Origin: Desulfobacteraceae bacterium
GTDB lineage: Bacteria > Desulfobacterota > Desulfobacteria > Desulfobacterales > Desulfobacteraceae
DNA length: 7,449 nucleotides
Assembly: GCA_024225895.1 (NCBI GenBank)
Contig: JAAEMC010000675.1
Span: 1 to 7,449 of the forward strand
Direction: 5' to 3'
Shown: piece after piece, positions 1-7,099 of the stretch
Numbering within the stretch: position 1 is the stretch's first letter
How the letters are laid out: each line of letters opens with the position of its first letter
Made by a program: the position numbers and the translations under genes
The notes under the pieces: generated by a model
The model's database searches: none
What the model saw: the letters and a program-made list of their open reading frames with translations, nothing else
What the model was told of the DNA's origin: nothing

Positions 1-1359
1 ATGCTGCTTGGGAATGATGGAAAGGGTTTTAAGTTTTTCGCCCTTTTCAATTTCAGGCAACACCTGTTTGTCTTTATCTTTTATGGCTGCTTCAGCAGAA
101 TAGAGTTTCATAAACCCGTCAAACATGACCGTACTGCCGCTGACAGAAAAAGTATATTTCTCTGTTGCATGAATGATAATAGTTTTCTGGTCTATTTTTG
201 ACTGAGTCATCTGGGAGGAGACAAATCGTTTCCAGATTAGATCATACAACCGGAATTGATCAGGTGTAAGAAAGCCTTTCATTTTATCAGGTGTGTTCGC
301 GATTGAAGTGGGGCGTATTGCCTCATGGGCATCCTGGGACTTGGTTTTATTTTTAAAGAAGCGCGGTTTTGGCAGAGCATACTCCGGACCAATGGCCTGC
401 GTGATGTATTCCTTGGCTTCCTGGGCAGCTTCAGGTGCAATCCTTGTTGAATCCGTACGCATGTAGGTGATGAGACCTTCCTGGCCGTCAGTGCCGATCT
501 CAATACCCTCATATAACTGCTGGGCCACCAGCATTGTCTTTTTTGCAGAAAACCGCAACCGGTTGATGGCGTCCTGCTGCAGTTTACTGGTAATAAATGG
601 AGGTAAAGGGTTTCGTTTAATGTTTTTTTTCTTGATCTGATGAACAATAAAATCAGCATGTTCAAGGTCTTTTACAATTTCGTGAGACTGTTCACCATTC
701 GAGATTTTAAATTTTTTCTGGTCTATTTTTACCAGGTCACTGTTGAATTCCGGAGGCTTGTTGCCTACAAGATCTGCTGAAATGGTCCAGAATTCTTCAG
801 GGTTAAAGGCCCTGATCTCCCTTTCCCGATCACAAATTATTCTTACGGCAACTGATTGCACTCTTCCGGCACTTAGCCCCCTTTGGACCTTCTGCCACAA
901 GATTGGTGATATCTGGTATCCCACCAGCCGGTCCAGTTTCCTTCTGGCCTGCTGGGCGTCATATTTGTCTTTGTCCGGAACAATCGGGTTCTCCAAGGCA
1001 TCGGTAATCCCTTTTTTTGTCAACTCATGGATCAGAACCCTATGGAAAGTACGGTCTTTTTTCTTGAGGATATCCATGATGTGAAATGCAATGGCTTCAC
1101 CCTCCCTGTCCGGGTCTGGCGCAAGATAAACATCAGAGGTATCCTTGGCAATCTTTTTTAAGTTTGAAATGATCTTGGATTTGTCTTTGATATTGACGTA
1201 CTTGGCCTTGAAATTTTTATCAATATCAATCCCCAGGTCTTTGAGCGGTAAATCCCTTATATGTCCGGCGCTGGCAGTAACATTATAGTTTTTCCCCACA
1301 TATTTTTTAAGGGTTTTAATTTTTGTCGGAGACTCAACAATGATAAGTGGCTTCGTCAA
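1..1359 (-). CDS. topA: DNA topoisomerase I (type IA), N-terminal 453 residues, cut by the window edge
   Basis: Type IA topoisomerase, which relaxes negatively supercoiled DNA by cutting one strand through a 5'-phosphotyrosine link. The frame is open without a stop from the TTG at 1359 to base 1. It opens with a Toprim domain: IIVESPTK near residues 6-13, with Glu9 as the expected catalytic acid, and DPDREGE at 82-88, which supplies the acidic DxDxE metal-binding triad. GLSAGRVQSVAVR lies at 161-173. The active-site tyrosine is Tyr299 in ITYMRTDS, and HEAIRPT follows at 345-351. Known family members run to about 700-870 residues, so the missing part holds the rest of the core and any C-terminal zinc ribbons. 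The TTG start is chosen because AAGGAG lies 5 bases upstream, and the first residues (MTKPLIIVESP) match the family N-terminus exactly. dprA ends 2 bases before it, so the two are probably translationally coupled. Confidence 0.97.
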   Translation of the reverse strand, partial: MTKPLIIVESPTKIKTLKKYVGKNYNVTASAGHIRDLPLKDLGIDIDKNFKAKYVNIKDKSKIISNLKKIAKDTSDVYLAPDPDREGEAIAFHIMDILKKKDRTFHRVLIHELTKKGITDALENPIVPDKDKYDAQQARRKLDRLVGYQISPILWQKVQRGLSAGRVQSVAVRIICDREREIRAFNPEEFWTISADLVGNKPPEFNSDLVKIDQKKFKISNGEQSHEIVKDLEHADFIVHQIKKKNIKRNPLPPFITSKLQQDAINRLRFSAKKTMLVAQQLYEGIEIGTDGQEGLITYMRTDSTRIAPEAAQEAKEYITQAIGPEYALPKPRFFKNKTKSQDAHEAIRPTSIANTPDKMKGFLTPDQFRLYDLIWKRFVSSQMTQSKIDQKTIIIHATEKYTFSVSGSTVMFDGFMKLYSAEAAIKDKDKQVLPEIEKGEKLKTLSIIPKQH

Positions 1360-1361
1360 TT

Positions 1362-2492
1362 TTACTCCTTTGAGATGGAAAAATAGTTGCCTTGATGGCG
1401 TTCAACAATGCCTTGCAGCTCTAACTCAAGCAAACCAGACGATACAGCAGCAGAGTCAATGCCGCATGCGTCGATGATTAAATCAATATGTTTGGGGTAG
1501 GGGTCAAGGGTATTCAAAATGGTATTTTCTTTGGTTGTGACTTTGTTTTGAGGGTCAATACTTTGTTTTTGTAGCGGTTTAGGTGCGGACTCCTTGGATT
1601 CGGCATGAATCATATGGTGAAGCTCATCAATGATATCCATTTCATTTTCCACCAGCTTTGCCCCTTGTTTTAGCAAAGAATGGGTTCCCTGGCTTTTTTG
1701 GGACCGTATGCTGCCCGGAACCGCAAAAACTTCTCTGTTGTAATCAGCCGCTAATCGGGCTGTGATCAGTGATCCGCTTCTTTTTGCCGCTTCAACTACA
1801 ATGGTACCGGCAGAGATCCCAGCTATAATCCTGTTTCGGATGGGAAAGTTTGCAGCAACAGGATCGGCATCAATGGGAAATTCAGATACTACAGCTCCGG
1901 ATTTGATGATGTGTGAAAATAAGGTTTTGTTCTCCGCCGGATAGATTTTATTCAGGCCGGATCCCAATACTGCAATGGTTTTAGCCTGCGCTTTAAGGCA
2001 TCCCCTATGGGCAGCTGAGTCAATACCCCTTGCCATTCCGCTGACTATACAAAATCCTTTGGAACCCAGATTACAAGCAAGATTTTGTGCTGTGTTCAGC
2101 CCATAGGATGTTGCATTCCTTGATCCCACAATGGAAATGGGCGGGCAGTCATTATTCAGTTCGCCATAATAGGTCAATACCGGCGGTGGATCATGTATGG
2201 TGCAAAGAAGCTTTGGATACGACGCATCATTGAGTGTTGTTATTTTTATACCCTGGTGAAAGATGGAAATAAGCTCTTCTTTAGCGTTATTCTGGAATGG
2301 CTGATATGTTTTAATGCCATCCAGGGCCTTTGAAGATATTCTTGGAATCGTTTTAAGCTCTTTTGGGGAAGCGGAAAGTATATTTTCAGGTGTGCCAAAC
2401 CGGTCAATCAGTCGCTTGTATGAACAATATCCTAAAGAAGGTATCTGTCTTAAGGTAAACCAAGGTAAATATTTCTCTAAAAAATCCTGCAT
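1362..2492 (-). CDS. dprA: DNA processing protein DprA (Smf)
   Basis: Complete 376-residue DprA/Smf protein. In studied bacteria it binds incoming single-stranded DNA in the cytoplasm and loads RecA during natural transformation; it is also conserved in bacteria not known to be competent. Residues 10-60 form a helical SAM/HhH-like N-terminal part (IPSLG, FGTPENIL). The Rossmann-like core spans about 85-290, with GSRNA at 123-127, SGMARGID at 151-158, VLGSGLNKIYP at 175-185, FPIRNRIIAGIS at 216-227, GSLITA at 240-245 and VFAVPGS at 255-261. A polar linker (about 295-322) leads to a winged-helix-like C-terminal domain (about 323-372, ending in LELQGIVERHQGNYF). It starts 8 bases after the ybgF stop. 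No good Shine-Dalgarno sequence precedes the ATG, so its translation may depend on coupling. No other competence gene is visible here. Confidence 0.97.
   Translation of the reverse strand: MQDFLEKYLPWFTLRQIPSLGYCSYKRLIDRFGTPENILSASPKELKTIPRISSKALDGIKTYQPFQNNAKEELISIFHQGIKITTLNDASYPKLLCTIHDPPPVLTYYGELNNDCPPISIVGSRNATSYGLNTAQNLACNLGSKGFCIVSGMARGIDSAAHRGCLKAQAKTIAVLGSGLNKIYPAENKTLFSHIIKSGAVVSEFPIDADPVAANFPIRNRIIAGISAGTIVVEAAKRSGSLITARLAADYNREVFAVPGSIRSQKSQGTHSLLKQGAKLVENEMDIIDELHHMIHAESKESAPKPLQKQSIDPQNKVTTKENTILNTLDPYPKHIDLIIDACGIDSAAVSSGLLELELQGIVERHQGNYFSISKE
1365..1370 (-). promoter_or_regulatory. Ribosome binding site of topA, inside the last codons of dprA
   Basis: On the minus strand AAGGAG sits 5 bases before the TTG at 1359. 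It is also the last two sense codons (Lys-Glu) of dprA. This site decides the non-ATG start of topA and implies that ribosomes finishing dprA clear or reuse it. Confidence 0.8.
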
Positions 2493-2500
2493 GGCATGAT

Positions 2501-3175
2501 CTATTTAAATGTGCCCAACTTTGTTTGCGCCTTTTCTGCAGATTCTGAAAAAGGGTATTTTTTCACCACCAGCTTGAGATAGTGATGAGCCCTGTTGGAA
2601 TCATCCAGCGATAAATAAGAATAACCGGTTTTTAATAGAGCATCCGGAACTTTCTCAACTTTAGGATATGTTTTTACCAGATTTTTAAACACGCCAATGG
2701 CCTTTTTGTAGCGTCCAAGGGAATAGTGGCATTCCCCCAGCCAATACATGGCATTATCTGCAAGATTGTTATCAGGATATTTTTCCACAAATGCCGTAAA
2801 CTGTTCTGCAGCCTCAATGGCATTCCCCTCCAGTAAAAGGTTCCTGGCTTTTTTATAGAGTTGGGACGGCTCAGTTCCGTTTGCTGTTACCGTATCCGTC
2901 CCCATGTTTGTCTTTGTCCCTTCAAGGTTCTGGACCTTGTGTTCAAGGGTTCTGATCTTGTTTTCCAGATTAGAGATAATTTCCTGTTTATTTCTGATTT
3001 GTTCTTCCAGACTTTTTTGGGTCTGCTTAATATCTGCTATCCGGATTTCAATATTGGCCATTTGTTCCGAGTCTGGATGGCCCGTGGTGTCATTGGAAAT
3101 ATCTTTTGAGCTGCATGAAAAAACAACACTTGTGAGAAGCAATAAAATACACCAGCAATTGATTTGTTGTCTCAA
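2501..3175 (-). CDS. ybgF: YbgF/CpoB-like coiled-coil and TPR protein, probable lipoprotein
   Basis: Complete 224-residue protein with the architecture of YbgF/CpoB, which in E. coli is a periplasmic partner of Tol-Pal and of peptidoglycan synthesis at division. A short hydrophobic signal (about residues 8-19) ends in VVFSC, giving a probable lipidated Cys21; Ser22-Ser23 after it would favour the outer membrane by the E. coli rule. A heptad-rich coiled coil covers about 38-87 (repeated Leu/Ile at core positions, EEQIRNKQEIISNLENKI). A Thr/Gly-rich linker precedes three TPR-type repeats at about 104-136, 139-172 and 175-210, including YKKARNLLLEGNAIEAAEQF and AMYWLGECHYSLGRYKKAI. The TTG start at 3175 is supported by an AAGGAGAGGA ribosome site 5 bases upstream. 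No tol or pal gene is in the window, so the Tol-Pal role is inferred from architecture only. A BamD-like or general TPR lipoprotein is the alternative. Confidence 0.85.
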   Translation of the reverse strand: MRQQINCWCILLLLTSVVFSCSSKDISNDTTGHPDSEQMANIEIRIADIKQTQKSLEEQIRNKQEIISNLENKIRTLEHKVQNLEGTKTNMGTDTVTANGTEPSQLYKKARNLLLEGNAIEAAEQFTAFVEKYPDNNLADNAMYWLGECHYSLGRYKKAIGVFKNLVKTYPKVEKVPDALLKTGYSYLSLDDSNRAHHYLKLVVKKYPFSESAEKAQTKLGTFK

Positions 3176-3180
3176 GCGTC

Positions 3181-3190
3181 TCCTCTCCTT
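3181..3190 (-). promoter_or_regulatory. Ribosome binding site supporting the TTG start of the ybgF-like gene
   Basis: AAGGAGAGGA on the minus strand begins at the last base of the secF stop codon and ends 5 bases before the TTG at 3175. It contains two overlapping Shine-Dalgarno cores. No in-frame ATG lies near the signal peptide, so this site fixes the start. Confidence 0.75.
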
Positions 3191-4221
3191 TATCTTTTGT
3201 TTGCAGCCAAAACAATAGGGCTTGCCACAAATATAGATGAATATGTACCAATAATTACCCCGATGATCATTGCAAAGGCAAAATTGTTAATGATTTCTCC
3301 ACCCAAAAAATAAAGGCAAAATAAAACAATTAAAGTTGTGACGGATGTTAAAATGGTCCTGGACAAGGTTTCATTGATACTCCTATTGAACAGTGAAGGC
3401 AGTGAGTCCTTGTTTTTAACTCCTTTAATATTTTCTCTGATCCGGTCAAATACAATAATAGTATCATTCAGGGAATACCCAATAATGGTCAGCAATGCTG
3501 CAATAATGGGCAATGAAAACTCAAATCCGAATACGGAAAAGATTCCCACGGTGATCAAAACATCATGGACAAGCGCCACAATGGCGCCAATAGCATATTT
3601 GAGTTTAAGAGACCAGAACAAAACAAGGCTTACCACTAAAGCTGCGGTAATTAAAAATGGGATACTTACTTGGAAAATGGATAAAAAATATACCGCCGTC
3701 ATCAATGCACCTGCAGTGACCCCGGATAACATCCATTTCAGTTCAAACCGACCGGAAATGTATATGGTAATACAAAGCAAAGTATAAAATATGGCTAAAA
3801 GAGCCTTTTTTTGTAAATCTTTACCCACTTGAGGCCCAACCATCTCAACCCTGCGAATTTTAGGGGTCTGGCCTGTGGACTCACCGACAGCTTCGGCAAT
3901 GGACTGACTAATGCCTTTATCTGTCATTTGAGGCTTACTGGTTCTAATTAGAAATTCATTATCTTGTTGAGTACCAAAGTCCTGAACAGAAGAATTTTCT
4001 AGTCCGATATTGGCAAGTCCGCTTCGGATATCACCTATGGATACAGCCTCAGAAAATTTAATCTGGACAATAGTCCCACCAGCGAAATCAATCCCAAGAT
4101 TAGGCCCCTTGTGAATGAGCAGAGAAGTGATGCTGATGATAATAAGTAAGATTGAAAATCCAAAACCAAACTTTTGTTTACTGATAAAGTTAATATTGAT
4201 ATCAGGCTTAATAAGCTGCAT
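3190..4221 (-). CDS. secF: Protein translocase subunit SecF, with an apparent extra two-helix unit
   Basis: Complete 343-residue SecF, partner of SecD in the inner-membrane complex that uses the proton motive force to complete export through SecYEG. Span 1 lies at about 18-36, followed by LGIDFAGGT (42-50) and a small periplasmic domain to about 125 (RRVEMVGPQVG at 123-133). The core motifs are RFE at 158-160, ALVHDV at 216-221, GYSLND at 248-253 and TLSRTILTS at 285-293. Asp253 and Arg288 correspond to the E. coli residues Asp213 and Arg247, implicated in function. Between RFE and ALVHD there are about 46 more residues than in E. coli. The stretch 161-195 resembles 207-243, which suggests a tandem duplication and about eight spans instead of six. 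The ATG is preceded by AAAGGGGAA, and secD ends 16 bases upstream. Confidence 0.97.
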   Translation of the reverse strand: MQLIKPDININFISKQKFGFGFSILLIIISITSLLIHKGPNLGIDFAGGTIVQIKFSEAVSIGDIRSGLANIGLENSSVQDFGTQQDNEFLIRTSKPQMTDKGISQSIAEAVGESTGQTPKIRRVEMVGPQVGKDLQKKALLAIFYTLLCITIYISGRFELKWMLSGVTAGALMTAVYFLSIFQVSIPFLITAALVVSLVLFWSLKLKYAIGAIVALVHDVLITVGIFSVFGFEFSLPIIAALLTIIGYSLNDTIIVFDRIRENIKGVKNKDSLPSLFNRSINETLSRTILTSVTTLIVLFCLYFLGGEIINNFAFAMIIGVIIGTYSSIFVASPIVLAANKR

Positions 4222-4237
4222 GATATGTTGTTCCCCT

Positions 4238-5809
4238 TTATATGCTGAGTGTTGAAGTCTGTTTTTTCTGCAAGGTCAATTCGATGATACTTTTGGATAA
4301 AACCAGTGCTGTAAATAGACTGGATAAAATTCCCAGTCCCAGGGTAAATGCAAATCCCCTGATAGCCCCTGTGCCAAACTGGTAAAGCACAACGGCCGCA
4401 ATCAATGTGGTGACGTTTGCATCTAGAATAGTTAAGGTCGCTCTTTCATAACCAGCATGCACGGCAGCAAGAGCTGTTTTTCCAGATCGCAGCTCTTCTC
4501 TTATCCTTTCAAAAATGATGACGTTGGCATCCACCGCCATACCGATGGTCAGAATAATGCCTGCGATTCCAGGCAAGGTTAAAGTAGCTTGAAATGCAGC
4601 AAGGCCGCCGCCAATGAGCAATATATTTATCACTAGGGCAAAGTCAGCAATCAAGCCGGCAGTTTTATAGTAGACCAACATAAAAAAGATTACCAAAACA
4701 CCTCCAATAAGCATGGATATGAATCCCATGCGAATGGAATCCGCACCAAGGCTCGGCCCCACTGTTCTTTCTTCGATAATATGGACAGGCGCGGGAAGGG
4801 AGCCTGCGCGTAATGCGATGGCAAGGTCTTTGGCGTCTTCTGCCGTGAAGTTTCCGGAGATTACGGCTCTACCGCCGGCTATCCGGTCCTGTATAACCGG
4901 AGCGGAATAGACAGATTTGTCCAGGACAATGGCCAGGCGTTTTTTAATGTTCTCACCTGTGATTTTTTCAAATATTTTGCCACCTTTCCGGTTGAATTCG
5001 ATTCCTACTTGTGCTTGCTGGAACTGATCGAACTCCACCCTGGCATCGGTTAAAAGACTTCCGTCCAGAAGAACCCTCTTTTTGATCAGATAAGGGACTT
5101 TAACAGAATTGCCGGAGTTGGGATCTACCTTGTCTTCGTAAAGAATCTCGACCCCAACAGGAACAGCGCCATTTATCGCCGCATTCACATCCCCGTTATC
5201 ATCCACAAGCTGGAAAGTGAGCTGGGCAGTTTTTCCAATCAGTTTTTTTGCCCTTTCCGGATCTTTAATGCCTGGAAGTTGCAGCAGTATGCGATTGCCA
5301 CCCTGTACCCTTATATCGGGCTCGCTGACACCAAATTCATCAATTCGGTTTCGAATGGTTTCAAGGGCTTGGTCTGTGGCCATTTTTTTAATGGCCTGGA
5401 TTTCTTCATCCGGCAGCTTGAGAATGATGGCCATTTCATCATCTTTTTGGGTAGCAGGGGAAACTTTAAGATTCCCAAAGTCTTTAGTGATGATGTTATT
5501 GAATCCATCTTGATTCTTTTCTCCTGAAAGTTTCACCTGGATGGAATTATTTTTCAGGCGGTGAATTCCTAAGTGTTTCACCTCTTCTTTTCTGAGCTGT
5601 TTTTTGATTTCAAGGATTGTTCGTTCGACTTCTGTTTCCACGGCCTTGGTATTTTGAACTTCAAGCATAAGTTGCATGCCGCCCTGTAGATCAAGCCCGA
5701 GATTAATTTTTTTATAGGGCCAAATATCCATAAAGGTTGGGAGTAGACTGACCAGTGCAGCAATAAGTATACCGCTAATCAACAAGCGTTTTAAGGTAAA
5801 TATCTTCAA
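4238..5809 (-). CDS. secD: Protein translocase subunit SecD
   Basis: Complete SecD of 523 residues from the preferred start. It is the large periplasmic-domain subunit of the SecDF complex, which pulls substrates across the membrane after SecA-driven translocation. Span 1 lies at about 9-26, then LGLDLQGGMQL at 37-47 opens the P1 domain; RNRIDEFGVSEPDIRV at 153-168 and GIEFNRKGG at about 269-277 follow. The segment ending ALRAGSLPAP (about 332-341) leads to the C-terminal membrane domain with five spans between about 360 and 510. GMAVDANVIIFERIREEL at 423-440 holds Asp427, equivalent to the conserved membrane aspartate of the family. The TTG at 5809 is chosen because AGGAG lies 8 bases upstream. 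The same frame is open further, to a GTG at 5872 (544 residues), but that extension would overlap the yajC 3' end, lacks a ribosome site and is merely Lys-rich. Confidence 0.96.
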   Translation of the reverse strand: MKIFTLKRLLISGILIAALVSLLPTFMDIWPYKKINLGLDLQGGMQLMLEVQNTKAVETEVERTILEIKKQLRKEEVKHLGIHRLKNNSIQVKLSGEKNQDGFNNIITKDFGNLKVSPATQKDDEMAIILKLPDEEIQAIKKMATDQALETIRNRIDEFGVSEPDIRVQGGNRILLQLPGIKDPERAKKLIGKTAQLTFQLVDDNGDVNAAINGAVPVGVEILYEDKVDPNSGNSVKVPYLIKKRVLLDGSLLTDARVEFDQFQQAQVGIEFNRKGGKIFEKITGENIKKRLAIVLDKSVYSAPVIQDRIAGGRAVISGNFTAEDAKDLAIALRAGSLPAPVHIIEERTVGPSLGADSIRMGFISMLIGGVLVIFFMLVYYKTAGLIADFALVINILLIGGGLAAFQATLTLPGIAGIILTIGMAVDANVIIFERIREELRSGKTALAAVHAGYERATLTILDANVTTLIAAVVLYQFGTGAIRGFAFTLGLGILSSLFTALVLSKSIIELTLQKKQTSTLSI

Positions 5810-5817
5810 TCTATGCA

Positions 5818-5822
5818 CTCCT
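5818..5822 (-). promoter_or_regulatory. Ribosome binding site placing the secD start at 5809
   Basis: AGGAG on the minus strand lies 6 bases past the yajC stop codon and 8 bases before TTG at 5809, an ideal spacing. It argues against the longer reading frame starting inside yajC and against the GTG at 5818, which overlaps the site itself. Confidence 0.7.
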
Positions 5823-5828
5823 AAGGGT

Positions 5829-6176
5829 TTATTTTTTCTTTTTGTCTTCTTTTTGAGAAGATTCATTGTCACTGATAACTGCAGCCACGTTTCCTCTGCT
5901 GATTTTAATCTTTACCTTTTCGGCAATTTCCAGGCCAACGGTAGTATCATCAATAGACTGGATGGTGCCGTAGATACCTCCGGAAGTAACAATCCGGTTT
6001 CCTTTTTTAAGGTTTGAAATCATCTCACGATGATCTTTGGCTTTCTTCTGCTGGGGCCTTATTAAAAGAAAATAAAAAATGGCAAATAAAATTATTATCG
6101 GTAAAAAGCTTGTCAGTCCACTGGCTTGGCCTCCTTGTGCCCCGCTTGCGCCCATTGCAAATGCTTCACTAATCAA
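5829..6176 (-). CDS. yajC: Preprotein translocase accessory subunit YajC
   Basis: Complete 115-residue YajC, a small inner-membrane protein that joins SecD and SecF in the Sec holo-translocon; in E. coli it is dispensable. A Gly/Ala-rich N-terminal stretch (residues 8-20) precedes one membrane span at about 23-39. RPQQKK at 40-45 follows directly, the family signature at the cytoplasmic face. A small beta domain then contains GNRIVTSGGIYGTI at 59-72 and ends with a charged, Lys-rich tail (EDKKKK). The TTG start at 6176 has GGGAGG 7 bases upstream. The first in-frame ATG, at residue 8, would cut the normal N-terminal stretch and lies too far from that site. It lies 33 bases after the LysM-like gene and ends 19 bases before the preferred secD start, the common yajC-secD-secF order. 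Confidence 0.96.
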   Translation of the reverse strand: MISEAFAMGASGAQGGQASGLTSFLPIIILFAIFYFLLIRPQQKKAKDHREMISNLKKGNRIVTSGGIYGTIQSIDDTTVGLEIAEKVKIKISRGNVAAVISDNESSQKEDKKKK

Positions 6177-6183
6177 AATAGAG

Positions 6184-6189
6184 CCTCCC
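6184..6189 (-). promoter_or_regulatory. Ribosome binding site supporting the TTG start of yajC
   Basis: GGGAGG on the minus strand lies 7 bases before TTG at 6176. It favours this codon over the in-frame ATG at residue 8 of the same frame. Confidence 0.7.
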
Positions 6190-6209
6190 TTTTTTTAAAA
6201 ACAAATAAT

Positions 6210-7025
6210 TTAAGATTCATTCGTCGGAACCCAGATGTTATCTCCATCGAACTGGATTCGGTCTACATTTTTATAATTAATATCTTTGAGCAGGGCAAAT
6301 ACCTCATCCATATTGTAAACAATAATTTTGCTTAATGGGTGCAAAATATTAATGTTCTTATCTACCCGCTTATCCAAAAGATTGTAAATAATAACCAAAT
6401 TTTCTGAGAATTTAAGAATTTTACCTACTCCGGAACTACGCCCTTGGTTAACCGGTTCATCCGCCTTTGGTGACAGGTGAATTCCCCTTGAACCATAGTA
6501 ATCCTTTAAAATATGAAAATGGATGTTCCAGATGCTGTCTCCTTGTTGAACGACATAAATACCATATTCCTTTATTTCCTGAGGCTTGACTTCACCGGAT
6601 GCCTCAATTTTTTCTTCAAATACACGGCCTTGTTGCACAAAGGCTTTTTTGAGAATGTCCCGCATGGAAACTTTATGCTTCCCAATCTGTATGGTCTCAT
6701 CGGATTTCACAACCATATCAAGGCTTTTATCAATACCCAGGTTTTCTTTACGGGATTGCATTAACGACATCAACTCCTTGTTTTTGGTTAATTCCTGGTA
6801 ATCAATGGTGGGCATTGTAATAATGCCACCTGTTACCGTACCGGGATCATGTGTCCCTGTTTTATTTTGTTCCCTTAAACCTGTATTCTCATCATTTGCC
6901 GGTATTGTGTTTACCGAGCTGGGTTTTTTTGAAAAATAGCTAAAGCCGACAATGAGTAAAACCACTACTACAAAGGCGGCTGCGCCCATTGCAATCCAAT
7001 TGGGTTCATTACTTTTATTTTTCAT
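6210..7025 (-). CDS. Membrane-anchored protein with a divergent LysM-like domain, function unknown
   Basis: Protein of 271 residues from the ATG at 7025, without a named family that I recognise. It has a short basic N-terminus and one strong membrane span at about 10-30 (AAAFVVVVLLIVGF). A polar linker of about 45 residues follows, and the rest is probably periplasmic. The C-terminal part looks like a LysM domain split by an insertion: YVVQQGDSIWNI near 157-168 matches the LysM start (YxVxxGDxLWxI), and NLVIIYNLL plus INILHPLSKIIVY near 209-237 match the second half (LxxxN, then IxPGQxLxIP). Between them lie about 30 extra residues. LysM domains usually bind peptidoglycan. A TTG two codons upstream (7031) is an alternative start: AAAAGG lies 10 bases from the ATG and 4 from the TTG. 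It heads the yajC-secD-secF cluster, so an envelope role is plausible but unproven. Confidence 0.8.
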   Translation of the reverse strand: MKNKSNEPNWIAMGAAAFVVVVLLIVGFSYFSKKPSSVNTIPANDENTGLREQNKTGTHDPGTVTGGIITMPTIDYQELTKNKELMSLMQSRKENLGIDKSLDMVVKSDETIQIGKHKVSMRDILKKAFVQQGRVFEEKIEASGEVKPQEIKEYGIYVVQQGDSIWNIHFHILKDYYGSRGIHLSPKADEPVNQGRSSGVGKILKFSENLVIIYNLLDKRVDKNINILHPLSKIIVYNMDEVFALLKDINYKNVDRIQFDGDNIWVPTNES

Positions 7026-7070
7026 AACCAAGTCGCCTTTTCTTTTTCAAACAACAGGTTGAAATTGTTT

Positions 7071-7099
7071 CAGATACACAAAAGTGTGGGTAATGTCAA
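7071..7099 (-). promoter_or_regulatory. Candidate sigma-70-type promoter for the LysM-yajC-secDF operon
   Basis: On the minus strand TTGACA (7094-7099) is a perfect -35 hexamer. After a 17-base spacer comes TATCTG (7071-7076), which keeps the first three bases of the -10 consensus. Transcription would begin near 7064, about 40 bases before the ATG at 7025. The spacer contains a small inverted repeat, ACAC-TTTT-GTGT. It lies in the longest intergenic gap of the window. I see no strong rho-independent terminator after rng, so read-through from rng is also possible. Confidence 0.5.

Noticed and set aside
1..201. Plus-strand open frame at the left edge.
   Set aside because: It is antisense to the topA frame, which is open to base 1 and reads as normal topoisomerase sequence.
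743..1084. Plus-strand open frame of 113 codons, and a 128-codon minus-strand frame at 279-665.
   Set aside because: Both are alternative frames of topA, whose continuous frame holds every expected type IA topoisomerase motif.
2493..2500. A ribosome binding site for dprA.
   Set aside because: Only a weak AGAT-like stretch precedes the ATG, so no site is annotated.
3338..3787. Plus-strand open frame of 149 codons opposite secF.
   Set aside because: It lies entirely antisense to a well-conserved gene and shows no recognisable domain; it is explained by the codon pattern of secF.
5810..5872. secD frame open upstream into yajC, giving a 21-residue Lys-rich N-terminal extension from GTG 5872, or a possible YajC-SecD fusion by slippage on the A-rich tract.
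   Set aside because: The extension has no ribosome site, overlaps the yajC tail in another frame and owes its lysines to the same A-rich codons. A clear AGGAG-TTG start lies downstream at 5809. A programmed slip would need a +1 shift, for which no recognised signal is seen.
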